A stretch of DNA of 47,500 nt from Bugula neritina (lineage: Eukaryota; Bryozoa; Gymnolaemata; Cheilostomatida; Bugulidae). Below, one piece after another: positions 18,959 to 47,500 of this stretch. The DNA lies in the NCBI GenBank assembly GCA_964035545.1, contig OZ037770.1:657501-705000 (forward strand), given 5' to 3'. Positions within the stretch are counted from its first letter, which is position 1, and each line of letters starts with the position of its first letter. A program made the position numbers and the translations under genes. The notes under the pieces are model-generated. The model had not been told where the DNA came from, made no database searches, and saw only the letters and a list, made by a program, of their open reading frames with translations.

Positions 18959-20984
18959 AAATAGTATGTGTGTGTAAATATATGAAAGTTGTGTGTGTAT
19001 GAGTATTGACCGACTGCCAGTGATTCGACACTCGACATTTCGAGCTTCAGCCGACGATTAGTTGAAGCTTCTAGAATAGGTTATTGTGTTAGTATATTAT
19101 AAGGAGGCAAAGTTCAAGCCAAAAATTAGTTGAATACTGGAGCTTTTATAAGCAGAATATATTTTAAATACAATAAAAACCACTACACAATACTCTCTGA
19201 TATTTCACTATGATACCAGGAGTTAGGCCTATGTTTTCTGCCCGATTTATTCTAAACCCACAAATTACTACAGTGTTATATTTTTATTGTAGGAATTCTC
19301 ATGGAGTCCTCCCACATCTACAGAATGGATAGAGAGTATACCAGCAGGAAGACTCTGTACTTTCACCATCTGGTTGACCAGTTTTGATTTTGATGGTATC
19401 CGACTTGACTCTGCACACACCACAGCCTCACTACTAACTCGTGAGATATGTTGATTTGTATCAAACGCTTTGTATAATATTATATAAATATTTCTTTTGA
19501 CTGCGTTTCGCATCGCACTTTTAATTATCTTAGCTTATCCGTGGCTCTTTATAAAAAATGCTAATGCTGATGCCCATTTGTTTGTTTTTGTGTATTAAGA
19601 TATGTGCTGTCACTGGTAAGTACATTAGACTTAAACTGTACTGTAATTAAATTATTTTTCTGTCCAACAACGGAAATTGTTTTAATCAACATGACAGAGC
19701 TTCAGCATTAAGCGCTGGGTTCATAAACATCCAATTTTTTTACCCATAAATTATGAGACGACTGATTTTTTTAAATGTGGTAGTTATAGTATAGCAAGTA
19801 GTTAGTAGTTAGTTGTTAGTAATTAGCCATTTGAACAATTAATAGCTAGTAATTAGTAGCTATTAATTAGCCATTAGTAATTAATAGCTAGTAGAAACTG
19901 TTTCAACTAAGTCGAACTGTGCTGTAGTGCAAGTCTTTGCAATGCAAACTTGTCTTACACGGTTTTTACTCTCTGTAGCTCCAGTGGCGCCTGCACAACT
20001 TGCTTTTTATGAAAAAGATGTTGATAATCTAACAAGGAGCTACCACCTGTGGTTTGTGAAACCAAAAGGCTCTGAGTTTACAGAAGTCTTAATGAATATT
20101 ACAGACAAAGATAATGGAACCCTTACTGAGCGCAGTTTCCAAATAAGTAGTTGAATGACGTATTAGGCATCTGAAGTAGTTGTATGAGTGTCAGAATCAT
20201 ACCATATACAGTAGTTACTCTTATTTAATTTACTTGAATGGATTTTTTTATCATAGTAAACAGAGTAGAAAATGTGTATGCTATATACGAACATAGTGAG
20301 CTTATAGAAGCTTTTATTTTTGGTTAAAAAAGTACCTACAAGTGTATCAATAGTGTTATTCAATATGTTAATTTACAGTTTTATAATCACGAACACCATC
20401 TTTCATGCACATGTGTCATGAATACAATTTCTCACAGCATGTGACTGCAATAACTATGATGACTGTTTTACTTTAGAAAACTGGTCTAATAATCGCATCT
20501 TCAGTGGAGTCATTGAAGATGTAGAGGGGTTGCTAAATGATAGACTCTATGAGATTTCTCTAGCTCTGAAATCAGAACGAAATGGTGAAGTGACAAAGTC
20601 TAGTCCTGCGGTAACCTCGTTCAGAACTAGTAAGCTTCTTTTCTCATAAAACAAAACTGGTGACTTCAAATTATTATGTAGCCAACTGTAAATATCAATA
20701 TTAGATTTTCCGCCAAATTAATGTTTTGACATGCCATAGTTTAAAATACTTTATCTGCCATAACAAAAATAATATTTAAAGATATTTTAAATGTAGGTGA
20801 TGGTTTTCTAACAATGTCATGTTTTGAAAATGAGCATTTGGGACATTTTAAAAACGTTATAGGTGTCTAAACTTTGATAAAGTACAAAAAGTGTAAACAT
20901 GAACAATTTTAAATTTAAGAAATTTGAAATAAAAAAACCTCAAAACAATCATTTTGCTAAACTGCGAGCAAAATGAGGTTACTG

Positions 20985-21072
20985 TAAAATAATTGCCCCC
21001 ACTGGGAATCGAACCTAAGACCTCTGGCTTGCATTTCAGCACGGAGGCCACTGGGTAAAATTAACACTACAG
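20985..21072 (-). repeat. tRNA-derived SINE fragment, intron 11 of gene C
   Basis: The minus strand has TAGTGTTAATTTTACCCAGTGG, then an A-box side shortened by a deletion, then GGTTCGATTCCCAGTGGGGG and a tail. The order matches the heads at 3128-3453. The open frame on this strand is incidental. Confidence 0.6.
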
Positions 21073-22765
21073 TTACATAATTAAAAACTTTTAAAATTAT
21101 ATAAAATCCGATACATGTAAGCCATCACTAAAACATTTTTTTCAAATAGTGCCTAACATCACAATTTCTCACCATATATACAATAAGTTTTTCCAAACTC
21201 TAGTATGTCCCTTTTCCATTTTTTTCATTTTTAAGTTACTTCAAAAGTTTGGGTTAATAAAAATTAGAACTTTTCCCTCTAAGTTGAAATTATATGTGTG
21301 TTTGTTTGACAGTACCAAATACACCTTTTGAGTTGTCAGCACGCAGATTAACAAGTAAGAGCGTTAAGTTGACCTGGAAGGCTGAACAATCAGACGTAAG
21401 TTCACTAGTATAAACTACTCATTTATAATATTCTTAAAGTAAATGTTTTTCTTATAAATTCTGAAAGAAACTATTCCTTGTAATAATTGGAACAGAAAAA
21501 TTGTTTATCATTTTGCTGTCACACATTTTCTAAATTCAAAATCTGAAATTAAATTTTTATATGAACGTTATAGTAAAAACTTTTTAATAATATACACATA
21601 ACTAAAATATTTGAAACTGATTCACTGTAGGAATTGGAATACAGAGCTCATATCTGTCATAAGAATTATATACGACTTTGCGTCTTTTCTCCAATCACAA
21701 ACTTCTACACTTTATCAGAAAATGAGTTTACTGCCAAAGTGGCTCATTTCCCAACCGGTGACCAAATCATAATGATTACATCAATACGTAACGACTTTGC
21801 CAGTGCTAAGAGTGAATCTGTGTTGGTACAGGTAACTTCAAAAGGTAAACTTCCAAACCAAGCCCCATAATCAACAACAATTATACTTGCTTTAACACTT
21901 TAATTACCCATTTTTGTTTAGCCAACGCTTTCATCAGCATAGCACAACAAACGCTCCTGTTTATGAAAGTTATGGGTCCATTTGCTTAACTTAATACAAA
22001 CTTGAGATCTTTAGCTTTTAGCTATTGTTTCATAGTTTAGCTGATAAAAAATATATGGCTTCTTGCCCTAAACTTGTAAAATGTTACTAATCAAATACTG
22101 GTTGTTTTTAAATTAATTTTTGAGTATTCTACAGTAATTTTTGAGAATTTTTTTAAAATAAACCTGAATACTCCTATGACTTGAACAACCGTGGTCCTGC
22201 AAGTTTATTGCAGTCAGTTTTGTTAAATTTTGCAGATATAACTGTGATTACTTTAATTGGACTCTGCATTACTTCCGGAATGCTATGGAGTTCAAGTTGT
22301 TTATTCTTTTGGTAAGTGTTTTATATAATAGCCCACATCTGAATGATGAAGTTTATATATTCAAAACTAGCATATATATAGTAATTAGAGTTTCCTATGG
22401 GAAAATAATCTCATCACATTTCTGAGATGTAATGTTAGTTAGAGAAAATACATAAGGTCTATTGATCAATAAAAATTCAACATTTTAAATAGTATCTTGA
22501 ATTTTTTAAATATATCATATGATGATGAATGTGTTAACTTCTTGTAGGAAAAAGTCAAAAAAGTGGGATGCATATTTATTTTCCAACATTGAGTTAATAA
22601 AAGCAACAAACAGTTTAAGTAAACAGCAGACAATCTCAACAGTAGGCTTGTCGGGCCTCAATTTACAATGTCAGGAGACAAACTCATAAATTATCTTAAA
22701 CCAGTGGATTATAGTTTTATGTTATTTATACACCAACATCTTTATTTGCTGATTTTAAAGATCCA

Positions 22766-22771
22766 AATAAA
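22766..22771 (+). terminator. Possible poly(A) signal of gene C
   Basis: AATAAA 77 bases after the exon 15 stop codon; the first consensus hexamer downstream. Confidence 0.35.
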
Positions 22772-23017
22772 ACATTAATCTATACACACTCTAACCTATG
22801 TTTTGTATTTTTTGTTGTTGCAGACAATAGAATTGTTATTCAATTCTTTTTTTGTCTCGTTCTTTCTCAGTCTTCCTCTCCTCTCTCCCTCTTTTTCTGT
22901 CTTTCTTTCCCTTTTTCTTTCTTTCTCTCTTTATCTATCTTCCCCTCTTTAACCTTCTCTCTATATCTCTTTTTATTACTGTAATAATAAATACTCAACA
23001 GTGTAAAACATATGGTA

Positions 23018-23044
23018 TACATTACATTACATTACATTACATTA
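23018..23044 (+). repeat. (ATTAC)n microsatellite
   Basis: Five consecutive ATTAC units with partial ends, downstream of gene C. Confidence 0.85.
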
Positions 23045-23183
23045 ATCATATAATATAAAATGCAAGGTTCAATAAAGTTATTAGAAACTCTGAAATTGTG
23101 CTCACTAAGCAAGCTCTCACATTCAAGTGTTTTTTAGTTACTTTTACTCGCAAAAACTTACACCAAATTATTGCTAAGCACTG

Positions 23184-23939
23184 CACAGGATAGTTAAGGG
23201 CATCCTCACTAAAAATATCATAAATTTCTCCCAAAATGTAGTTTAGGTTCTTGAATAATACTACTCTGCGGGTGACATGCGTGTTGCCTACTTGCAATTG
23301 TTTAGCCTAAGATCAAACTACAACCAATAAGCAGCAACCTTCATTAGGGCTGCGTTATCTATCAACATTCCATTATAGGAGCTACATAAACAAAGTACCA
23401 AGCAAGCTATTCATTATAGCCTGCCAGCTAGCAAGCCTGTAATTAGCATGTACGCGCCAATATCTTCTCATCCCTACGTGCTCATTGAAGCGTGAAGCAC
23501 TGCGCGCTGCTAATTTACTATGAAAAAATATGGCATTTTCAGTGTATAAATCACCAATTTGTGGACAATCTAGAAGAGTTATTGGAAAAAGAAAAAAACT
23601 TACCCTGGAGAAATATCTCAGGATTCCAGCAGTGTAATTTTTATTCAGATATCATGCTTTGCTGCTGAGATATTTTACTGGTACTGAAAAGTCAGCTTTT
23701 CAGGCAAAATTGGCCAAAATTGGGCAGTTTTTTGTCTATAACTTTGCAAAAAAATTTAAAATTGAAATTTCCAAAAAATTTACCCTGGAGAAAAAGAAGA
23801 TCTACAGCATAGTTTTTAAATTTTGACTCTAGCACAATTAGGTGAGATTTTATTTTACTGGTACTGAATTCTTATATGATTACAATGCAAACCTCAGCAA
23901 GGCAGTTGCAGCTAAAAGGTTGCCCTTAACTATCCTGTG
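23184..23939. mobile_element. Non-autonomous DNA-transposon-like element with terminal inverted repeats
   Basis: The left end CACAGGATAGTTAAGGGCA (23184-23202) is exactly complementary to the right end TGCCCTTAACTATCCTGTG (23921-23939). The interior has two related blocks, each containing TTACCCTGGAGAAA and ATTTTACTGGTACTGA, and no long open frame. This fits a MITE-like non-autonomous element. No convincing target-site duplication was seen at the ends, so the superfamily is not assigned. Confidence 0.65.
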
Positions 23940-24190
23940 TGTTCAGTAGTTTCTACTAGGTTTACAAGACAATTCAGGCAGTCAAGGGTTGCAAGTATAG
24001 GTTAGAACATGAAAATATAACAACATAGCATACTCACCATTTAAGGAACCTTACCTTTGTTAATGAATATGTAAATTGTTTTATCAAAACGGGTATTTCT
24101 TATGGTTTGTCGAAATATAATGTTTTTATTAATTAACAATAGAAAATAAAAAAAGAATTTAAAACATAATTTCAACTCAAAGTTATTAAA

Positions 24191-24200
24191 TCATTGTTGA
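24191..24200 (+). promoter_or_regulatory. Shared upstream motif of gene D
   Basis: TCATTGTTGA, identical to the motif upstream of gene B, 66 bases before the start codon. Its role is unknown. Confidence 0.3.
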
Positions 24201-24256
24201 TTCAAGTTACATCAATTAAGCATCTTTTGTAAATAAAGAGATATTTCAGCATTATA

Positions 24257-31989
<7,733 letters not shown>

Positions 31990-32178
31990 GTTGATAAATA
32001 AGACAAGAAGGTCATCAGGTTGCTGTTCTGCACAACTTATAGTTGCAGTGCTAACTGTGCCAAGTACAAACCTCTGTAGAAGTCAATTCACTTACAGAGA
32101 GGGAATGTAAACGTAGAGTTGAGAAACAACAACATTTCTAACATTGAGTTTTTTTTATTACTTGTTGGATGATTTTTG

Positions 32179-32184
32179 AATAAA
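32179..32184 (+). terminator. Possible poly(A) signal of gene D
   Basis: AATAAA 190 bases after the stop codon; the first canonical hexamer downstream of exon 15. Confidence 0.4.
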
Positions 32185-32267
32185 CTAAGGTTTTTAACCG
32201 ACTTTCAATTATTTAGAGACTGCATGGTGTAGATTGTAGTATATATATGCATATAAGCATGTAAGTG

Positions 32268-32318
<51 letters not shown>

Positions 32319-32324
32319 ATGCAT
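32268..32324 (+). repeat. (GTGC)n microsatellite
   Basis: About 14 GTGC units downstream of gene D. Confidence 0.95.
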
Positions 32325-32449
32325 GTGTATACATATAATATACATACACTAAATGCAATACTTTCATTATCTGCATGAAGATGTGGCCATGTTTGGGAGA
32401 TTTGCAACTATAGTATAGTTTTTCATAATATATATTTCTATTTTGTTTT

Positions 32450-32710
32450 ACTACAATCAGTATAATATGCTAGGAATAGTGCTACAAATATTTCTGAATA
32501 ATATGACATTCAGAAGTTCAGTAGAGCCCATTTTCTACAATCCTTGCTACTGCAGTGTGTTTAGGCAATTTCCAAATGTTGATTGCTATTGGTCTACCAT
32601 TTCTTTTAAACTTCCTATGTTTTATCCTATCAACATAATTATGATAAAATGTTATAAAATATCCAAAGGTTTTGGGCAAAGAAAGTTTAAACGGCTTCAC
32701 TTGAGTTTGC
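32450..32710 (+). repeat. 3' flank block shared by genes B and D (D copy)
   Basis: Counterpart of 14640-14910. It starts about 460 bases after the stop of D, against about 340 after the stop of B; the GTGC tract lies in the extra length. Confidence 0.75.
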
Positions 32711-33047
32711 TTTAGAGTTGATAGGATCAGTCTATTAGCATTTTTTATTGTTTAAAATTATGGTATCTATAAATTATCAAAATAATATTTTTGCTATAAT
32801 GAACACAAAAAGTTGTATTATAGTCTTTTCATGCAAGAAAACATTTACATTAGATGGCGAATATATTTTTGTGTGAATTAAATTGTGCTGTCATCACTAC
32901 TCAATTGTAAAACATGATTTGTACCAATCTAAAACTTAAACTGCATGCTCTAATAAAAATATTAGAAAATTCTATACATGTATAGTTCCATTTCAATTCA
33001 AGTTCAAGTTGTCAGAAATGTATTCTAGCTTTATGGAGTAAAACTGA

Positions 33048-33180
33048 TTTATATATATGATATATATGATATATATGATATATATATATGATATATATGA
33101 AAGAAATATATATATGATATATATAATATATATATATGATATATATGAAAAATATATGATATCTATGATACACACACATG
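33048..33180. repeat. ATATATGAT-type short tandem repeat
   Basis: Imperfect 9-18-base AT-rich repeats built on GATATATAT between genes D and E. Confidence 0.8.
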
Positions 33181-33679
33181 TATATATATATATAGCAAAT
33201 TGACTAGTATTTTATTAAAATAAGAGAATGGTGATTAATTAATTTACAAATAATTGTTGCCTAAATGTTTTACAACATTTATTGTCATAATCAAAATATT
33301 ATAATATTTTATTTAAATGACTCATATTCTGAAAATATCAAATATAGTATTTAGGTATTGTATCTCATGCCCAATAAATTGGCTATTTATATCACTAATT
33401 CACTTCTAATTTATTTTGTGATTCACATATAGTAATTTGGCCAACCTGATGAATCATTCAGGTAATGACTCATTACTTCAGTCAGTAAATCAAACTTACT
33501 GAATTTAGTTATTCATTCAATGAGTCATTCACCTAACCAGTCAGTGAGTGTTTTAGCTCAGATAACTTTTGACTCAACTGAGCTCAGTATACATTAAAAG
33601 ATATGCATCAAAAAATGTCGGAGTATAAAAAATCAAATTGCTGTGTACAAAAAGATATGACTAACAGAGCAGAAAATTG

Positions 33680-43512
<9,833 letters not shown>

Positions 43513-46500
43513 GGCTGCAACAAATCTTAACTTAGTAAATCCTAAGTATTCAGTTTTGTTCTTTACGCCAAGTAAATGTCTTACGTTGTGTTGTTGAGTT
43601 ACGTTGACAATGTTTTATGTCTGGGATTTCATTATTATCAAAAAAACTATACTTGCAATTACTCTCTTTCAATTTATATCAGCAAGATTATTATATTATG
43701 TTAGATTTCTGGGTATATATATTTTAATGAAAAGTTGTAAGTATATTGGACTATTTTCCAAAACTTTAATTTTATTTTTTATTTTATTATCTAGTTTTGA
43801 AATACAAAAGTTATCAGGATTTTAGTTGCAATGTTGTGTAGTCTGGTTAGGGCTGGCCATTTTTTAAAGATTAAATTGTGATTGAAAAGATGTTTGACAA
43901 ATATTATTCAATGTTTCCCAATTCCACCTGATACTTTATGTTGGATGCAAATCTGAAGTCTTAAGATACTTAAAAAAGCGTAAGGCTCCTAACTGGAGTG
44001 CTTTGATTTAATTCAAATCAACTATAGTTGCAATCATTTTTATTTTTACTCTCCTTCATTAGTTAAGAAATCAATTTAATTCAAGTATATTCAATTATAT
44101 ACATGAGATCATCATGTTGTCAAAGGTTTGTATATTTTATACTGATCATTAAAATGGTCAAAATTTATGTTCTTGGAGTCTACAATCCCAAGCATTGTTT
44201 CCAATAATTAAATAAACTTCTCCCTTTTTATTTCTTTTTCTCTTTTTTTGAAAAAAAAGAAAGCTGACTTCGAATTATATGTGAACAAAATTATTTTAAT
44301 AACTAATAAGTTTTAAAAGAACTATAACTGCTTTAAACTACACAGAGAGAAATATTAGTGCAGCTCGTGTACTAAAGTTGTTCGCAGTGCCTTTTATTGT
44401 CGTTATAGCCTGCACCACACCTCAAATAGTTGTTAGACCTGCACTTATTTTGATAAAATTGAAAATTCATCAGATTAGTGTAAACTGAACAATATTTGGT
44501 TGTAGCTCTGAAACCACTTAGTTGTTCAGTCACCACTACTTTTCACCATTATTATGTAACCATCATCACTAGATCTGAATGAGGTTAACTGGTGGTTGAT
44601 GGGAGCAGAAAGTGAGATCAATGCTACAACTAATTAATATATATATATATATATATATTCAAACAAAATTTTATTTACATAAGAATTATGGAACCATTGG
44701 CAGTTGTTCACCTAACAACATTATTCGTTCACATGTGCACTAACGATGATCACATAGCTTTATAGGAATTGCTAGGATAGAGTGCACACTCAAGTTGAAC
44801 CCTACATTTGGGTCAATCCAAATAGTGCTTCCCAGTTGGATGCCATTTATACATTTTACGTGCAATTTATTTGAATACTATTGAAATATATGTATATTTA
44901 AATGAATTTAAAATATTTTCAAATAGCTTGCTACCAGACTGATATTAAACATTGCCCCACCCTGTTTATCAAAAACTAAGGCTGCAGTTGAATTTATTAA
45001 CAAAAAGATTCCAACTGCACATATCTCTTCCATGGGCAGTTTAGGCTTCACTAGTCAATTCTATTCATGGAAAGGAAAGCTAACTAATTTAAAATGTGTG
45101 TAAAAGAGAGATCAGGGAGATGCACCATTAAACTCCAATGTACTCAGTTATTAGCAAATGTGTTTCAAACAAGAAGCCTAAAATTAACAATGAAACAAGC
45201 CACTGAATAGTCGGATCAGGTGAACCACTTCAAAAGCCTAAGTAAGTTGTGTAAGCTATCTGGTGGAACAAAAGAAAATGTTGCATAACAGAGCTATAGT
45301 ACAGAAATATTTGAATTGTAATTCAATGGGAAGAACCTGGCTTACCGAGCAATGACAGAGCATAGCAAATGTTATTACATAACAGCACATAGTTTTCAGT
45401 CAGGTCTATTGACAGAAGAAATATTCTGCCGGCATAGTGAACACCAGAAGCTCAGACTAAGAGGTTGTGCTTTGAGATTCAGTGAATTTGTGCTTCCAAA
45501 CAACCTCACAACATGGAAGACATTGAATCATTTAATCAGATGGGTAAATATTGCAGTTACCTCTTAGAGATAGAAGATGATCACTTTCTTTCAGGGTTTG
45601 GAACTGAAGTTGTCATTGCAGCAAAAGGTAAGCTCAATCATTTGCTTAGTTGTCATTTGATATCACAATGACAGTATGAATATTGCTGTAGACAGTTAAT
45701 TAATTTTGTGCAACTATAACTTTGAAGACCACATTGACTGATATTTCCCAAACTACTCTATTCTTACAACAATTTGATTCGAGTTTTCCTGTAACCATCT
45801 ATTTCCAAAAAATTAGCGTTTATTTCCACTTCACCTTCTAGCAATTTGTGCTAAATTCACTAATTTGAAGTCCCCCCCCCCCATTGTAGAAGTATTGTTA
45901 ATAATGCAGTTAAGCAGCCTGCAAGTAGTTATCGGCCTTAAGCAGCTGCCAAGTTAGCTTCTTGTTTGATACTTTATAGCTAAGTACCAAAATGTCAAAA
46001 TTAGTGGTGAGTTGGCAAAGTTGATAAATACAAAACATTTTTTTATAAACTTCCGAACCACCAGTTTATTCTTTTATTTATCTTTGCACAGCACAACTAA
46101 ATATAAAAACATGTTTAAGTAGCAATATTTTTCTTGGTAGTACTTTATTTGTTGTTTAATTTATAGACATACTGAAACTTATCTGTTATCTCAATATGAG
46201 GGGTCTATATAAAATGCTGACTCTAGCTTAAATTGTGGTTCTCTGACATTTTGAGATATTTTTGCAGAGAAGCTTCTATTAACTAAACTAATTATGCCCA
46301 ACAGCTCTTGCATTTGTAATTAAGAAAGAAGTAAAATAAAATGATCCAAAATTGTTATTAAATTTTGATAAGCTCAAACTGACCCAAACACTACGCAACA
46401 TAATGATCATAAGTTTGCCAAAGCCTGTACAGTTATTCAGTTATTATGATGACACTGAAATTATGCTGAGAGATTTATAGCTAGCGTTGTTGATACTATT

Positions 46501-46729
46501 AGTTTTGGCCTTAGACTTCAGCTTCTACAAAGTTGAACTTAATTTATTTACTTTGCTTGTGATTGTATATCTTAACGCATTTTTACTGTTCATACTAATA
46601 CAAGTTTTAATTTTAAACAACTTTTATCTTTTGTTGTAGATCCCATAACATTTTTCAAGAACATGCACTTAAAGATGCTGAATAGGAGCACAAAAAAGAA
46701 TTTGACCGCCACAGAACTTTGAATCATGC

Positions 46730-47020
46730 TGAGACTTTCAGCCTGCAAGCAGACGCACTCACCACTACATTACAAGCTTCACTGGGTGCTCTCCACACTA
46801 CACCTCACCCACTTCTCAAGAACTCAGCTGCCATTTTTATACTACTCCTTCAGACTTTCCTGGCCACTCAACTCCTCTTGGAGTACTACCACACTTTACT
46901 AACCGCTGAAATTAGTTATAAAATTTTCCCCTCCCCCTCCCGTACTTGGGTTCCTATCACAGACCTCGGACTTGCACACAGGTGTGTTAACCATTACGCA
47001 CCACAACTGCTTGTTTATCG
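46730..47020 (-). repeat. Dimeric tRNA-derived SINE-like element upstream of gene E
   Basis: On the minus strand: a tRNA-like head (GTGGTGCGTAATGGTTAAC, then GGTCTGTGATAGGAACCC), a body with TAGTACTCC and GAGTTGAGTGGCCAGGA, and then a second head-like stretch (TGTAATGTAGTGGTGAGTGC). The body matches the one at 3225-3357. The open frame on the opposite strand is non-coding by this reading. Confidence 0.6.
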
Positions 47021-47319
47021 CTACACTACAGAGCAAGAATGTAATGACAGACACTATGGTCTTAGCAGGTTCTGCTAATATTGAGAAAAGTTAACTGAAT
47101 TTACAGTCGTAGAAAAATTCTGCAAATGTTCATTTTCATGTTTTTTTCTTATTTTAATTTTTAAAAGTTATTTTTTTTGCATTTCTTATATTCAACTATT
47201 ATATACAATAAAATCCACATTACTATACTCTCATACTGGTTAGAAGTTATATTAAGTTAGTTCAGAATGATCAGAAATAATTTTTTTGCAGAAGCTTATT
47301 TCCAACAAACATTAGAGCA

Positions 47320-47500
47320 GCATGGAACATTTATAAGTTCAGCATTGAATATAACTTAGTTCAGCATTGAGCATATCTAAGATCATCATTGAACAGAAAT
47401 AAGATTATCATTAAACATATATAATATCACTATTGAGAATAAATAAGATCACCGTTGAACATATATAAGCTCACCATTGAACATATATAAGATCAACACT
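47320..47500 (+). repeat. Minisatellite running off the right edge
   Basis: About seven imperfect units of about 24 bases built on AAGATCACCATTGAACATATAT. The array continues beyond the window. Confidence 0.8.

Larger units (their letters stand above)
22690..24256. other. Spacer between gene C and gene D
   Basis: No gene was recognised. It contains a pyrimidine-rich CTTTCTCTCT tract (about 22851-22975), an ATTAC repeat at 23018-23044, a 756-bp element with terminal inverted repeats (23184-23939), and the upstream region of D with TCATTGTTGA at 24191-24200. The 3' flank block found after B and D was not found here. Confidence 0.6.
31990..33679. other. Tail-to-tail spacer between genes D and E
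   Basis: No gene was recognised. It holds a GTGC tetranucleotide tract (32268-32324), the 3' flank block shared with gene B (32450-32710), ATATATGAT-type repeats (about 33048-33165), and AT-rich sequence in which the 3' ends of both D and E must lie. Confidence 0.6.
43513..47500. other. Region upstream of gene E without a recognised gene
   Basis: It contains the promoter side of gene E, a GCTTCCCAGTT motif shared with the intron 7 insertion of gene B (about 44828-44840), a C10 run near 45873-45882, a dimeric SINE-like element (46730-47020) and a terminal minisatellite (47320-47500). The open frame at 45352-45567 has no recognised domain. No exon of the FN3 family was found, so the cluster may end here or continue further right. 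Confidence 0.55.

Noticed and set aside
45352-45567. 71-residue open frame as a possible gene
   Set aside because: No domain, no splice-linked neighbour and no paralog were recognised; its length is within chance for this region.
46719-47078. 119-residue open frame as a possible gene
   Set aside because: It covers the SINE-like element on the opposite strand, and its sequence matches the repeat body at 3225-3357.

Overview
The window looks like genomic DNA from an invertebrate animal. It is AT-rich, genes are split into short exons with GT/AG borders and introns of about 0.1-1.2 kb, long di- and tetranucleotide microsatellites are frequent, and there are tRNA-derived SINE-like insertions. 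I cannot place it in a phylum from sequence alone. Nothing suggests a bacterium or virus.

The window is a cluster of five paralogous genes, called A to E here. A to D run head to tail on the + strand: A 585-5295 (5' end outside the window), B 5768-14303, C 15927-22689, D 24257-31989. E lies on the - strand (43512-33680) and faces D tail to tail. The complete genes share one plan of 15 coding exons with identical intron phases: signal peptide (exon 1), six fibronectin type III (FN3)-like domains each split over two exons (2-3, 4-5, 6-7, 8-9, 10-11, 12-13), one transmembrane exon (14) and a short, divergent cytoplasmic tail (15). All 15 exons could be placed for B (685 aa), D (683 aa) and E (694 aa), with splice sites and reading frame fitting at every junction. 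A contains exons 7-15 only. C is probably a pseudogene: exon 6 carries an in-frame TAA and exon 8 is inverted between 139/140-bp inverted repeats. The predicted products are type I membrane proteins with only FN3-like ectodomains; no catalytic domain is visible.

The cluster shows active duplication and exchange. A and B are close relatives over exons 7-15. D resembles C from exon 1 to the middle of exon 4 and resembles A/B from there on. A block downstream of B is repeated downstream of D. A GA microsatellite sits in intron 2 of B, C and D, and a related minisatellite sits in intron 8 of A, B and D. E and the 3' half of C are the more divergent lineages. Tandem receptor-like paralogs with mosaicism, divergent islands and variable tails would fit a recognition or adhesion family, but that function is inference.

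Mobile DNA is concentrated in introns and spacers: a textbook type I hammerhead ribozyme in intron 14 of A beside a (TA)n tract, two degenerate hammerhead-like motifs beside (TA)n tracts in intron 1 of C and D, tRNA-derived SINE-like copies, a 168-bp loop-free palindrome in intron 12 of D, a 756-bp element with terminal inverted repeats between C and D, and an insertion in intron 7 of B. No gene was recognised in 43513-47500, upstream of E.
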